DNA from: Strigops habroptila
Lineage: Eukaryota; Chordata; Aves; Psittaciformes; Psittacidae
Assembly (NCBI RefSeq): GCF_004027225.2
Contig: NC_044290.2
Span: 5,658,906 to 5,722,905, forward strand
Length of the DNA: 64,000 nucleotides
Direction: 5' to 3'
The notes below the pieces were generated by a model. It was not told where the DNA came from. It ran no database searches and saw nothing but the letters and a program-made list of their open reading frames with translations. Both the position numbers and the translations under genes were made by a program. Shown here piece after piece: positions 25,841 through 38,300 of this stretch. Position 1 is the stretch's first letter. Each line of letters opens with the position of its first letter.

Positions 25841-26848
25841 ACGGATCTAACCCTATTGCAACTTTAGACAACTGGAGCTGGTGCCAGCATCTTTTTTGCT
25901 GGGATGGAAGGTGTTAATGGGGGTTTGCAGGCAGGTGTGTTGTATAAATGTGCTGCTTTTGTTTGGTGCATCCAATGCAGGCAGGATTACACTCCTGTGA
26001 ATGATGCCCTCCTTATCTTGGGGGTGCTGAGGGCTCCTGGTTTTCCACAGCAGCTCATCCTGGCTGTGCAAATACAATTTGCACACAATGCCAGGTAAGA
26101 GCGTCTCCTCTTGGGAGTCCAAGAGCTTGCCCTGGATAAATTGGTAGAATCAGCCCTTGTGTTGCTGAGCAACCCTGTGGGCAGCCTGCAGTGAAAGAGC
26201 CAATGTTGAATTAGAGAAGGATACACACCTCCTGCTGGCTCTAATCAATGTTCTGGCCCTGGATATGGATTGCAGCCTGGTTTGGCTACTCCTCTTAACT
26301 CAAGCCCTGGATGAGTGTGTATAAAGCTGCAGCATTCACAGCTTCCATCCGACATTTGTTCCTAGTGCTTTGATCACGGTAATAAATCCCAGCTCCTCTG
26401 GCAAACTGAATCTCGCCTAGGAAGCTACAAGTGTTGTTAGCAGTGGTGGACTGAGGTGCCCTGTTATCTCCAGCTCTGCAGGACTGTGCCACCTTTACTC
26501 AGCAATGCCACTTGCCCATTTTGGGATCACCTCCAGGGGAATGAGAGGCTTTTCCTCTGCCCCTTGGACTGCCTGACCCAGCACCACTGGTGCTGTGCTG
26601 GCAGCAAGTGCTAGGGCTGCCAAGGCAGCACGTTGTGGGGTGATAGTGATAGTGCTGGTGCTTGTGGAGGGGGAGATGTCACCCAGACATCCCATAAGTG
26701 GGTCCTGAGGGTGCCAGACTGCTCTCCAAGGCTTAAGCCCTGCTACTTCTAAACTTGCCTTGTTTCCAGCTCATCCCGACTTAGAGGAAATAACACACTT
26801 GGGCCTGCTATTATGAAGCCATTCAGATCAGAGATCTTCATCCCAAAG

Positions 26849-26903
26849 CATAGAATCATAGAATAGTTAGGATTGGAAAGGACCTTGAGATCATCTAGCA
26901 TGC
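26849..26903 (-). mobile_element. Short CR1 3'-terminal fragment
   Basis: TAGAATCATAGAATAGTTAG followed by GATTGGAAAGGACCTTGAGA and ATCATCTAG is the CR1 3' end on the minus strand. Only about 55 bp remain. Confidence 0.85.
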
Positions 26904-29900
26904 TGTAAACGAATAGCTGTTGTAAGAGAATAGCTTTGCGGAACTGGGCTGTCCATGGTGAGATGTGATGCTTCTGAAACCTGGGCTTGTGGCACCAGAG
27001 AGCTGTCATCTGCTGCAACATCACTATCAGTTTGAAGGTTGATCCCCTTGAGGTCTGCCCATGTTGCTCCTCACTCACCTAGCGAGGCTGGGGCTGACCA
27101 GTGGCTCACCTCTCAAATCTGCTCTCCCAGCACTATGAGAAATTCCAGCAGCTTCCATTACAACTTGCTGGTCCCTGCAAATCCCGCATTAGTTTTGCAT
27201 GTTGCCCCTGAAGGCTGATTTGAATGGTGCTCAACATCTTGATGTCTGTTCTCTTTGCCAGCTACTCCCCTGACCTGCTTTGCACCATGACTTCTGCTGG
27301 CTGTAGCCTGCAGTTCCCCAACTGCAGTTTCCATTAGGTGACACCTCTTTACCAGCATTTACATGCTTTATGTGCTATCAGGTAATTGCTGTGCAATTTC
27401 ACACCCAGATGATTTATTGCAAGCTCATCCAGTCAGGGAGTATAGTAATTAATCTGCAAATTAAGCTTTGCTTTTAAATTAAACCATGCATTATAATAGC
27501 ATGATGGGTAACTGTGAACTCTTTAGATTTAGAGGGTGGTGTTGCTTGCTTCTCCAACCCAAACTGTGGTGGCTTTAATGTGGCTTTCATGTGTCCCATC
27601 TCTTCCAAGCACTGAGGAACCAAAGCAAAGATCAGTATTGGGGCATCAAGAGCAAAGGGTGCATTGGTGCAGTTTATAGGGGCATCAGTACTAGAAACCA
27701 GCTGCCATGTGAAGCAGACCAGGCTGAAGACTAATCCTAATCCCAAACTTTGCCTCTAATCCCCTGATGTTGGACTTGACTTCAAACAGTTTGAGAATAA
27801 GAGAGAAAAGAAGATTTAACTTTTCCTTGTTTTGCAGCTTCCACAGAGCCACATCAGGAGAGTCAAAAGGTCTTGAATGAGCAATGTTTGGTGTAAATAC
27901 CTCAGTAAATACCAAATGCCACCTTGGTTCTCTGCAGTTTTAAAGGCTTTGGGAGGACACCAGCATCATGTGGCTCCATCTCTCAAGCAGAACAAAAGCT
28001 ACTGGGAAACTGAATGGTGTCAGCACTTGGAAGTACAGCATTTGTGCAAAGCCAGCCCTCTCTATGCAATATGCGGTTGGTCTAAACTTTAAACCCTTCC
28101 TACCTTTCTCTTTGTTTGATTTTTCCCTTTAAGTGAATCCTTTCAGAGATGTTTGTTAATTCATCTCCATTTGAACGGGGAGGGATCCTGGGAGCCATTG
28201 GTGTCTGTAATGCTAAACACTAGCCATAGGGGTGGGTTATCTCGCTCTGGCAGTCCCTGATATTGTGGCTGGCTTCCCCCCTTCCTCCTGCAGCTGGGAG
28301 CCCAGGTCCCACTCATTCATTCATTAATCCTTTTCATTCCTGCTCGTTTGTTCACATCCTCTGCAGCATGGGGAGAAAAGTGCAGTCCCAAGAAGAAATA
28401 GGGAATTCATCCTCTTTGGAAATCAAATCTGCTCCATTTAAATCATTTGTTCTCTTTGAGATTTGCCTGTGTGCAGATGAGGTGGAGGTCTCCTATAATG
28501 GAGTTGAAGCCTTGGTGCTGAGCAGGGACAATAGAAGGGAATCCATCCCTCTTCCTTTTGTATCACACTCTCACCCTGTGCCTCCCTCTCAAAGGGGGTC
28601 AGATGAATTTTCCAGGGCAGCTGGATCAGTTCTAATGATGTGCATCTGTGCTCCTCTGTCCTGCAGTAATCGTGATTAGAGCGGAGAGGTTTGTTGGTCT
28701 ATTTTAACTTCAGTGTTACTGTGTGGCTCCTGACGTGCAGCATGGCCTGCACTGTGATGTCTCCTTCAGCCTGGCTTGGGAGGGTGCTGGGATGTGGGTC
28801 TGTGCCATTGCAAACTTGCCTGGCAGGACATCGACCCTGTTCCTGGCTGTGTGTCACAGGGAGCCCTGGCAGCTCAGCAGAGGTCAGGGTCCAAACCTGA
28901 GAGCAGTGGGACAACATGAGACCCTTGGCTTCTTGGACCTCTGGGAGCATCTCTCCCAGTCTCCCACTTTATTCCAAGCTGGTCCCTTCTTTTAAGCTCG
29001 TTTTATGCTGGGAAATCATAAGCTCTGCCTGTAAGTTTGCTGGATGATCAGTTTTAATTCCAGATAAAAGACACTGGAGCTCACCCTGCCCAGCTTCCCA
29101 CCACAGCTTGCTGGAGCAGAGCATGCATCCATAGGGAATGAGGCTGTCCTGAACCAGGAGAGCTGCAGTGACTGGTGTGAGTCCAAGCTCCTGGTCTGTG
29201 GTGGGGATGTGACAACCTGGGGACAAGGGACTTCCTGCAGAGCCTGAGCCAGGCTGCCAGCATGGGTGGTGGAAGAAGGTTTGGGGAACTTGCTTGGTTT
29301 GTCTGTGAGTGGAGGCTGATCTTTTTTTCCCCACAAAAGTGGGATAGAATAAGTCCTCTCAGAATGAATGTGAACAAGGTATTTAGGTATTGCAGCCCAC
29401 TACGTGATCCTTAAAATGTAAGTTTCCCAATTCATGGAGATGTTGAACTGCTCAAGTGTTCGAGGTGCTCTGGAAGTGGATTCTGCTTTCTGAAGTGTCT
29501 CTACTTAAAACTAAGCAGATACTTGAACATCTTTTCACTGTCTCATACAAGGGACTTCACTTCCATCTTGAGCAGTCACCAACTACATTTACTGTCAGAA
29601 AACGTTGTGAGAGGAACTGGAAACTACTTATCTGTCTTTTGGAGTACAAATGGTTTTGTCCTGCAAACCAAATGATATCTCGCACTTAGCAAAAAGAACT
29701 AAAACACTCCATCTCAAATGGCATCTGTTCACAAAACTGCTCTTGAACAACCTATGGAGCTGAAATTGCTCAATGAGTGACTGACGGGGTTTAGGTAGCA
29801 TCTCTTCCTGGAGGGCAATATAATGAATTAATTCTAGCACAAGTGAGCTTAGTCTTTGCTTTGGTTTTGCTTTGGATGAGCCCTTTTACCTCCATCCCAT

Positions 29901-32361
29901 CCAAGTGAAGTAGCACTGTTACTTCTCCTGTAGGATGAAGCTTACTATAGGACAAAGGATACTGCTACCCAGTGATGGCAGGACTTTGCTGCCTCTCTTC
30001 CATTGCCTTCATCCCCAGAATGCTTGGGAAACTAGGGAACTTTGCCTAGCAGTTTGGGAAGGATTTATCTACTGCAGTGCTGAAGAGAAAAGACCTCCAC
30101 AAACCTGTCCTGCATCACTGTTGGTGGTGTGCTCATGCTGAGGACTCACCACTCCATGTGATCCCCTCCATAGGGGTGTCTGCAGCCTGCTGAGCTGCCA
30201 GGAAAAGCACTGCTCAAGTCGTCCTTGTCCAAAGCCTCTTGGTTCTATTTTTTGCCACATTAATTCTCCATAGGCAAATGTGAGTCTTCAGCTTGATCCG
30301 AGTGAGTAAACTGAACTCTTGTGGGCAGCTGTCACTCAGCTCGCAGCTCCTTTCTGGACCTGACCTCAGCTGCGTCTCTGAAGTTGTGCATCACTGACAA
30401 CTCAGAGGCTCAAACTCTTCCCAAGCCTCGCTGCTGTGTGTGATTCACCGCTGGGGTTTTGTGTCTCAGCGCTCCTGCTCCTCGCTGCTGGTTAGAGGCA
30501 GCACGGCAACGGCGCAGCCCGCAGCCACTGCCACTAAATCAGCCAGAAAAGCACCATTGCCAGCTCTTGTCCGAGAAATGCCTCTGCCCCTGCAACCCAG
30601 GCGGTGAATGGAGGAGCTGTCGGGACTGCAGGAGCCCAGCAAGCTGCTTAGCATGACAATACACCTCTTTAATTGTTCCTGTGCACGGTTTGGTGCTGGG
30701 GATGAGATGAAGAGGTTGGTTGGTGATTCATAGCTGAGTCACAGGCCCCTGGGCTGGAGGGAAGTGTTGCCCCCCGACTGGAGCAAGGGGAGAGGACTGA
30801 ACTGAGCTCTGGACTTTATATCACATGAGGTTAAGGGTATCCTTCTACAAAGGCCTCAGCAGGTGCTTGATGCTGAAAGATCTCCAGCTTTCTTCTCATG
30901 TGGCTGCTCAGCAAACAAGGGACCAGCCTGGGCTGGGTTCAGTGTGTGCTGATTAATCCTTAGCTGTTAACCAAATGCAGCTCGATTGCCCCATCTTTAA
31001 TGTAGGATGACCTGGCCCAGCTCAGACGCAAAGGATTTTCTGGTTCTGCAGCCCTTTGAGGACAAAGAACATGCAAGGCTGAGTTTTAATTTTGGCTTTA
31101 AATGAATTTAAATCTCTCGGGAAAGCTGCAGGTTGAAGTAGAGATTTGGGAGGAGAAAGCACCTTGCTGAAGGGGCAGCTGGTTTGGCAGGCTGGAGACT
31201 GGGGGTTTGGATGTCTGCAGAGATGCTAGAGCCCTTCTTGTAGGGTTAAATTGGATGAGGACCTGCAGCTACTGCTGGGCAGGGTCTTTATTTCAGCTGG
31301 GAGGGTGAAATGGTTGCTGAGGCCATCTTACTCCTCTGCAATGATGCTGCCTGGTTGCGTCTCCTCCACCACTTTAACTCATAAGAGACATGAGTTTCTG
31401 GAGCAGTTGCTTGGTGTTGCTTTTGAGGACAAGCAGAGAAATGCTAATGGAGAAATACAACACTTTCCCCTCACCAGCGCTCTTTGAGTTGAGATGTATT
31501 CAGGCTCCTGGGAGGAAGAAGAGAGCCTCTGCTGTGGTACTCTCAGCGTTGGTTTGTAATCTAATGTAGTTTCATGGCCTGTCTCAGAAGACCTTATTAA
31601 CAAGGGAGGGTGTGAATTCAGTGTGAAGGCACAAGGAGCAGCACTGCCTACAGAAGCAACGCATGTGGCAGTGTGGTCATAGTCCTGGTCTGGCTGTCTG
31701 GTGTGATTTTAACTGTTGTTGCCCTTTTCCTTCAGAGGCAGCTTCCCTCTTGAGAAGGAGGAAATTATATGTGATGCCAGGGAGAGATTTGTCACACCCA
31801 GCATGCGGTCCACTGATGTTGACCTCGTAATGGCAGGGGTTAGAATCCTGTCACACCAAGCATCAATAGTTGAGGATAAAAATCTAAAATCATGTGGTTA
31901 TAGGGTGGCAAGTTGGTGGGAGAGGCCTTAGGAGCACATCTCACAGAGAACTTGCTGTCATCTACCCTTGTAGCTCCTGAAAGGCTGGTTTCCTGTGCTG
32001 TGGAGGAGAGCTTTGGCAGAGGAAGGATGCTGCCCATGTTACTGGGTTATAGATGGTGTCGAGTCTGTCTGATGTTCCTGAGTTCTTGGAGGCTGCACCA
32101 CTGCAGGCATGAACTGGAGCAAGTCAGGTATTTATATTCCAATCATGGCCAAAAGCACAGAAATGAAGGTGCAGGAGTTGCTTTGTCAGACGCAGAGTAA
32201 ACAGCTGGTGCTGCCAGCCTTTGCTGCTTGGGGAAAGGAGGAGGAAAAAACCAAACCCCAAGTGTCTGTATTCAAACCAACAAATGCGCAGAGGCTGTTG
32301 TGTGCTGATGGGCAGGGCAGGAGGCACTTGGGCTCAGAAGTGTTCACAGTGTAAATGAGGC

Positions 32362-32447
32362 TCTCAGTGACATGGGTTAGTGGTGGTCTTGGCAGTGCTG
32401 GAGTAGTGGTTGGACTTGATGGTCTTAAAGGTCTTTTGCAACTATGG
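32362..32447 (+). mobile_element. CR1 3' fragment lacking the terminal repeat
   Basis: CATGGGTTAGTGGTGGTCTT, then GGTTGGACTTGATGGTCTTA and AAGGTCTTTTGCAAC, match the region just before the CR1 3' terminus. The octamer repeats are missing, so the copy is old or truncated at both ends. Confidence 0.75.
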
Positions 32448-32699
32448 TGGGCTGAGCTGCCTCGCGGTTGATAGAGACAAGTCCTTGCTTGCTGTGTGGA
32501 TGCATGGAGGATCCTGGTAGCGGAGGCAGAGTCAGACCAGGGAACACTTCAGCTGTGGGCTGGAGGCTGTGTGAGAAGCAGCATGGCCAAACCTCAGCAT
32601 CTCGCAGCTGTATTTGTTCAGCGTGATGGAAATGGCCTTTCTGCCCTGCCTTTGTGTGAGGCCCTAGCTACTGGGAAGAGCTAAAACTTGGTAACAGCA

Positions 32700-33010
32700 T
32701 CCAATAGGAGCTCTAGTGTCCCCTCTAATGACTCACTGATATGGCTATCAGCTCATTACTGTGTGCCGCTCTGCCTAAACAGACAGCTAATTTGCTCATA
32801 GCAGGCACTACTGGTTTGTATCTCTTATCCACTTTGCTATTGATGCAACTGCACCCAGCCATGAATTAATTGGTTGCTGCTTTGTTGGCCCGCAGCAAAT
32901 TGCTTGCAGATATATCATGAATTTATAGATGACAGACTAGACTGGCAGGGCGCTGCGTGTCCTCTACACCCCCCTGTATCAAACTAATTAACAACTTGTA
33001 GTGCTTGGAG
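32700..33010. promoter_or_regulatory. Candidate conserved non-coding element, homeodomain-site rich
   Basis: This repeat-free, AT-rich stretch carries TAATT cores at 32788-32792 and 32867-32871 and a palindromic TAATTA at 32985-32990, with no coding frame of note. It is called only from motif content and texture; conservation cannot be tested here. Confidence 0.25.
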
Positions 33011-35274
33011 GGAGGGAGGTGTACTCCAGAGCAAAATCATCACAGCCCTGCATGTCCACAGCCTTGGTCAGGAAGCTTGGAAGGAGGTGGAACTGGGTAA
33101 CCTTTGAAGTTAAGAGCTCTTTGTGACAGTAGCTGGGTGTCATTTGTCATCTCTTCCATGCTGCGGGCAGTTGGGGTCTGGCATGCAGACAGATGCTGTG
33201 GGTTGGGGTGAGCACTTGTCTATCTGCTGTTGGAGTGAGTGTCTCGGTGCGGCTGGGCTTGAAGTGCTTTAACTGCACATGTAGACTGGTTCTTTAGGTG
33301 GTTTATCTTCACCCAGCTCAAGCATTAAGTGAACTATTCCCTCTTTTCACAGCATTGCTGAAAGTCTAACATCAATGATCTTAAATTAATGGTACGTTGA
33401 AAGCTCAAGGCTAAGGGAGCCAGAATTAATATCCTTGAGACCTGTCTAGTTCTGCCTCTTCTGACACCTCCTAATTTTCCATCTAAATTGGCTTATAGAT
33501 CTTTGGCTCAAAGGCTGTGTTGTGCTGGGGGAGTCTGGCGTGTCTGCTAGGAAATTATCCAGCATAATGGCAGGGTTATAATTGTGCTGTAGCTATTCAG
33601 AGCTGCCTCCCTGTGTGGACGCCCTATCTGTGACTATCTGAATAATCACTGCATTCGTAGCTGTTTAGCGTGCCTTTCTGGTTTGTTAAATCCTGTATGC
33701 AGCAGGCCTGTGTGAGTACACTTGTGCTCACAATAAAACATGATGTTTAATCTTGCTGTCACCCTGACTCAACCATGCACGAACAGCAGGGATAGTTCTT
33801 ACGCACACCTCCAAGAATAAGCTCAGGCTTCAGCTTATCCAAGTAAAGTAAATTTGCCCAAATTCTCATAGGAATAAATGTGGGAGGAGAGCTGCAGGGA
33901 AATTGTTCAAAAGGTATTGATCCACTTGATTCTGGATCTGTTACTGCCCAACAGAACAGACTGAAGTCTGTTTGTGACTTCACAGCAAATCAAATGTGGG
34001 GGTTGACTTTTAATACTCATTGTACAATGGAGGAAAAAAAGCTGTGCAAGTCATTCTATCAGCTGAAATTCATTCAGGTTTTAAATTAGAAAAGGTCTAT
34101 TGAGTATCTGTGCTTAAAGTGCTGCTGATTCGAGGGCTGCGTCGCACAATTAGAACTTGTCCCTCTGCACAAATGTGATAAATAAGAAATTGGTATGAAA
34201 AGAGGCAGTGCCCCTTTGTGCTATTGGTTTGTGACTGGAAAATTCCCTCAATTTGCACGCAGTGATGCTCCTGACTTTAAAGGCCTGAGCTGAAGATGGG
34301 AACCATAGTAACATCAATAATAAACCCCCAGAAGAAAGAGAAGTGTTTTTGCTGAAGAGGTGTCCCTGTTTGACCCTGGAAGATGGTTATGGAAACAAAG
34401 CTGCGGCCAGGCATGTGCCAACCCCTGTGGCGGATGCTCAGGGGTGCTGCTGCCGCTTTCCCAGATGCAGATGTGCTCGGCAGGCTGCTGGAATGGGCTC
34501 AGGCTCAGCCCAACAAAGCTGTTGCTTTCAGGTAGATGTGTATGAGGGCAGGGATTGAAAATCAAGTCTTTTCTCAGTTCAATCACCCACCTCCAGCGAT
34601 ATCTCAGCAGAGATGCTCTGAGCACCAGGTTCATTCTGAACAGTTAAATTAGCTTTGCCTAACAAGGAGGAAATTAAGATGGAAACACACAGGCCAGAAG
34701 CTCAGGAAGGACCTTTCATTGTTATGTTAGATGGGTTTGTTGCCAACATCCTCTTGCTGACACTGAATGCTGCTTTGCTCTTTAGTTTTATTTAGCTTGT
34801 TGTGTGGGGTGTTTTGGCAGCAGAATGACCAGGGCATGCCCAGGGAGGGGAGCTGAGCAAGCAAGGGGTATCTTGAAACCCCTATGCCAGCTAAACAGCA
34901 GTAGTATAAGCAGCAGCCTTGTAAGCCAAAACCGACTGCCCTGACAGAGCTACTAACAAGGCAAATAAGACTGCAATAGACTTTCGTAAAACTCACCTCT
35001 GGTTTTAATTAGCTCAATAATTCCTTCTTCAAAGTCTGCTTGAAAGACTTGGGATCGACTTTGATTTCTTGTTTTCTTTATTTCCATCCCTACGAGAAAG
35101 TAGCAAGAAGTGACCTCTGAGGTGTTCTATTGAAAAAGAACCAAACCCACAAATTCTTTCTTTCCTTCACAAAACAAGATGATTGTTTCCCTTTGGCTGC
35201 TCTTCCCTCAGTGCTGAAATTGTCTGGCTTCTGTGGCCAGTGCTCTTTTTAGAGCTTAAAACAAGCCCCATAGG

Positions 35275-35372
35275 GGTGCTGCTGGTTTCTCTGGACTATT
35301 TCCTCTCCCAAAGTGACACAAACGGTGCTGCTGGTTTCTCTGGACTATTTCCTCTCCCAAAGTGACACAAAC
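35275..35372. repeat. Perfect 49-bp tandem duplication (two copies)
   Basis: The unit starting GGTGCTGCTGGTTTCTCTGG occupies 35275-35323 and repeats without a mismatch at 35324-35372. A partial third start (AGTGCTGACTGG) follows. Perfect identity implies a recent duplication, a variable-number repeat or an assembly artefact. Confidence 0.95.
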
Positions 35373-38300
35373 AGTGCTGACTGGTCTCTTGGCTGAGTCC
35401 TTAGAGCTTCCTCGCATCTTTGTCACTTCACAGTGCCTTTATCATCACCCTTGGTCATGGATCTTGTTGACTAAACATGGTTTGCTTCTAGTTATTTGAT
35501 GAAAACTTTGTCCAGTTGATGCACTTGTCATTGTGGTGTCCTGACCTTGCAGGCTGGTGAAAACCCTTTCTGGGATCCTAAAAGGAAACCTCTGAGTTGA
35601 AGCCCAATGTCGGAAAATCAGGTCAGGAGGGAAAGAAATGTATCCAGAGCTATTGAGATGGTTTTACCTTGTGTTATCATCCAGGGCAAAGCCTCTGAAG
35701 GGCCATCAGCTCATCTTATTGTAAGTCAGAGAGTGTGTGTGCATCTCTGGGTCTCCTGTGTGGACAAGCACTGCTAGGCAGGCTGCTGGAGCAAAGATGT
35801 AGATACTCCAGGGTGAGCAAATCACAGGGGAACAGCCAGGAGCTGATGTGTTTTACTGGAATATGCTAGACCTGACATAAGCACCAGTTTCTCCAACTAT
35901 AGAAATGGGGATAAATTAATTCCAGCCCCTCTGCAAATTATAGGCATGGAGTTGTTAATTCTGATAACATGGGCCAGAGGGTGCTGCAGAAAGCACCACC
36001 TAAGGCACTTTTGCAAGCTTCAAAAGCAGTATAGCGTCTGCTAATCAATACTCATTCCCACTCCCTCTGCTCCCGACCAGCTACAACTCAAGGCTAATAT
36101 CTTTTCCCCTTGAGGTGTTTGCTGTGCCCACTAATGCATCCTGAACTACAGCCATGGACACACAAATGTCAGACGTGATGTGCAGCAGCGGGATGGGGTA
36201 ATGTAAGCCACTTGCAGAGCCACCACTGCCAGCTATGTCCTTGTTAAGTGTGACACTGTCCAAGTGCAGGCAGATGTCTCACAGGTCACTGAGTGGCTCC
36301 TGCTTTCAGACAGCAATTTTTCTTTTGGGAGTTAATAAAAGCATTTAAAAGTTCCTATTTGGATTTGGTGAGGACCAAACCTGGTTTAGCCATTGGTCCA
36401 AAAAGCCTTTTAGCTTTTTCCCCTGTGTTTCTTCATCATTCCTTTGGTTAAAAGGAATATATATTCTGAAATTCCTGTAGTCTTACTATTGCACTTTATA
36501 CTCCATATTTCTCAAAGCTTCCTTTACCCTGGGATGTATCAGCTTTGCCTTTTCAGGAGTCAGGCTTTTTTGACTGAAAGACTACCAATTAGCTGAGTTT
36601 TGTTTCCTGGTGCCCTCCTGTTGTGTAGGAGCCAGCTCTTGTCCCTTTGGCACCACTAGTGCCATGCCCAGATTCCTCCCTCTGCTGGTGCTTTACAAGT
36701 CCTACCCAGTTGGGATGATACTGCCCTTATCTAACTCATCATCAAGGTGAGAAAGGAGCAGAGTAAAGGAACTGTGGAATTTGCTTAAAACTTGCTATCC
36801 TCACAGGTTATCCCATTCTAGTTGATGGGAAGGTGAGAGCAGCTTTTCCTCGGCTGGGGTGTGGGATCTTGCTTCTTCCACAATGAGACACATCTTCAAA
36901 TCTTCCTTTGCAAATGAATTGATGGACACCACCCAACAGCTTCTTGCAAGGGGAGAAACACAATGTGGATTTTCTGCTTGTGACTCAGTGTTGGTGACGT
37001 ATCCTGGTATGACTGATCCTCCCCACAGGAACTTCAATGAAGGGTTTCTATTGACATAAACATCACTTCTCCACAGCTTGCAATAGCTGGACTGTGCCCT
37101 GCTGCTTTCTGTCCCGAGATGGCTGTTCTTGAGTGTGTGTATGTGCAGATAAACTAGTTTCTGCAGAGGTTTTCATGGAAAATATGTTCCAAAATAGGAA
37201 TTGCATCTTAGATATAACTTTTTGAACTGCCTGTGTGGTCTTCAAGGTCTTCCACACGCTTGTGACATCTAGCACAGTAGCAAAAGGGTTGAAGAATTGC
37301 TATGAAGACCTGGTGCATCTGCAGCACCATTTGAGTCTCTTTACAACATGAACAGTCAGATACAGAATTTAAAATCTGGGCTTCTACACTGAGCTGTCAC
37401 AATTGCAGTTCATTAGTATTGATGGCTCCTCTTTAAAGCGAAGATTAAACACTCCTGAAAAACACTCCTGACAGAACTGATGTATCACACAGCTTGTTAC
37501 TGGTTGCAGAAGCTTGTTTTCTGGTAGTAATTCTCTAAGTTGGCTGAATGTCACTTAGCCAACCTCATGTTCATCTGAAGCAGTATTCTCACTCATGGGT
37601 CAAGCCCATGGGATGATCTTTGCAGCTATTGGAATAAGCACATTTTGAAAGAATTAGTACAATGAGGTGATTTGGGGAGATGAAAGAAATGTCCTGGGTT
37701 ATGTCCAGGGGTTATGTCCTGTCTCCAGTACATCAAGGCTCAGCTTGATCTGCCTGGTTCCTGGTGCTGGCAGGGTCTATAGCTTTTATCTATTACTTAT
37801 AATCCTGCAGACAAGCATTTCTTGTAGCTCTGTCTTTTCTTGAATCATCCACTACTCTTCTCTGCTTTTCTTTCCTGTACTAAAGGACAGAATCAAGATA
37901 AGCAGTTGCTTTTCTCAGTGGTACTGTAGATTTTATCCGAGATGACAGCTTACACTTTCCAAGGATAAAATGATCATTATTCTCATATATCCAGCCATCA
38001 TCTGAGCTTTGGGTCATTAATACTTGTAAAGCATTTCACATTATTAGACTCAAGGAACTAGACGACAGCAACATGTCAGCTTTCCTTCTTGGCAGCTCAT
38101 TTTGGCGGTGAAATCAGAGCCTTGAGATGTCAAACCCTACTCTTGGGCAGCCACAGAAGAAGCTTTTGGCATGATTCAGACCTTGTTTTGCTTGGCTTTC
38201 CTCTAATCCCATGTCATTAATTTTGGTGGAGGCAGACTCTGGATTTCAGCCAGAGCAGGCTCTGGATTTCCTCCTGTGGCTGAGCAGTGAAGGGGGTCTG

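Larger units (their letters stand above)
25841..35274. other. Gene-poor intergenic sequence
   Basis: Apart from the CR1 fragments at 26.85 and 32.36 kb and the candidate element at 32.7-33.0 kb, I see no gene, RNA or named repeat. A modest rise in GC and CpG occurs near 30,330-30,620 without any splice site or frame to suggest an exon. The block at 33,530-33,740 is another AT-rich, repeat-free stretch. Confidence 0.45.

Noticed and set aside
30330-30660. Small GC rise in the gene desert as a possible CpG-island promoter
   Set aside because: CpG density is modest, there is no adjacent splice donor or exon, and its size is below that of the three clear islands.
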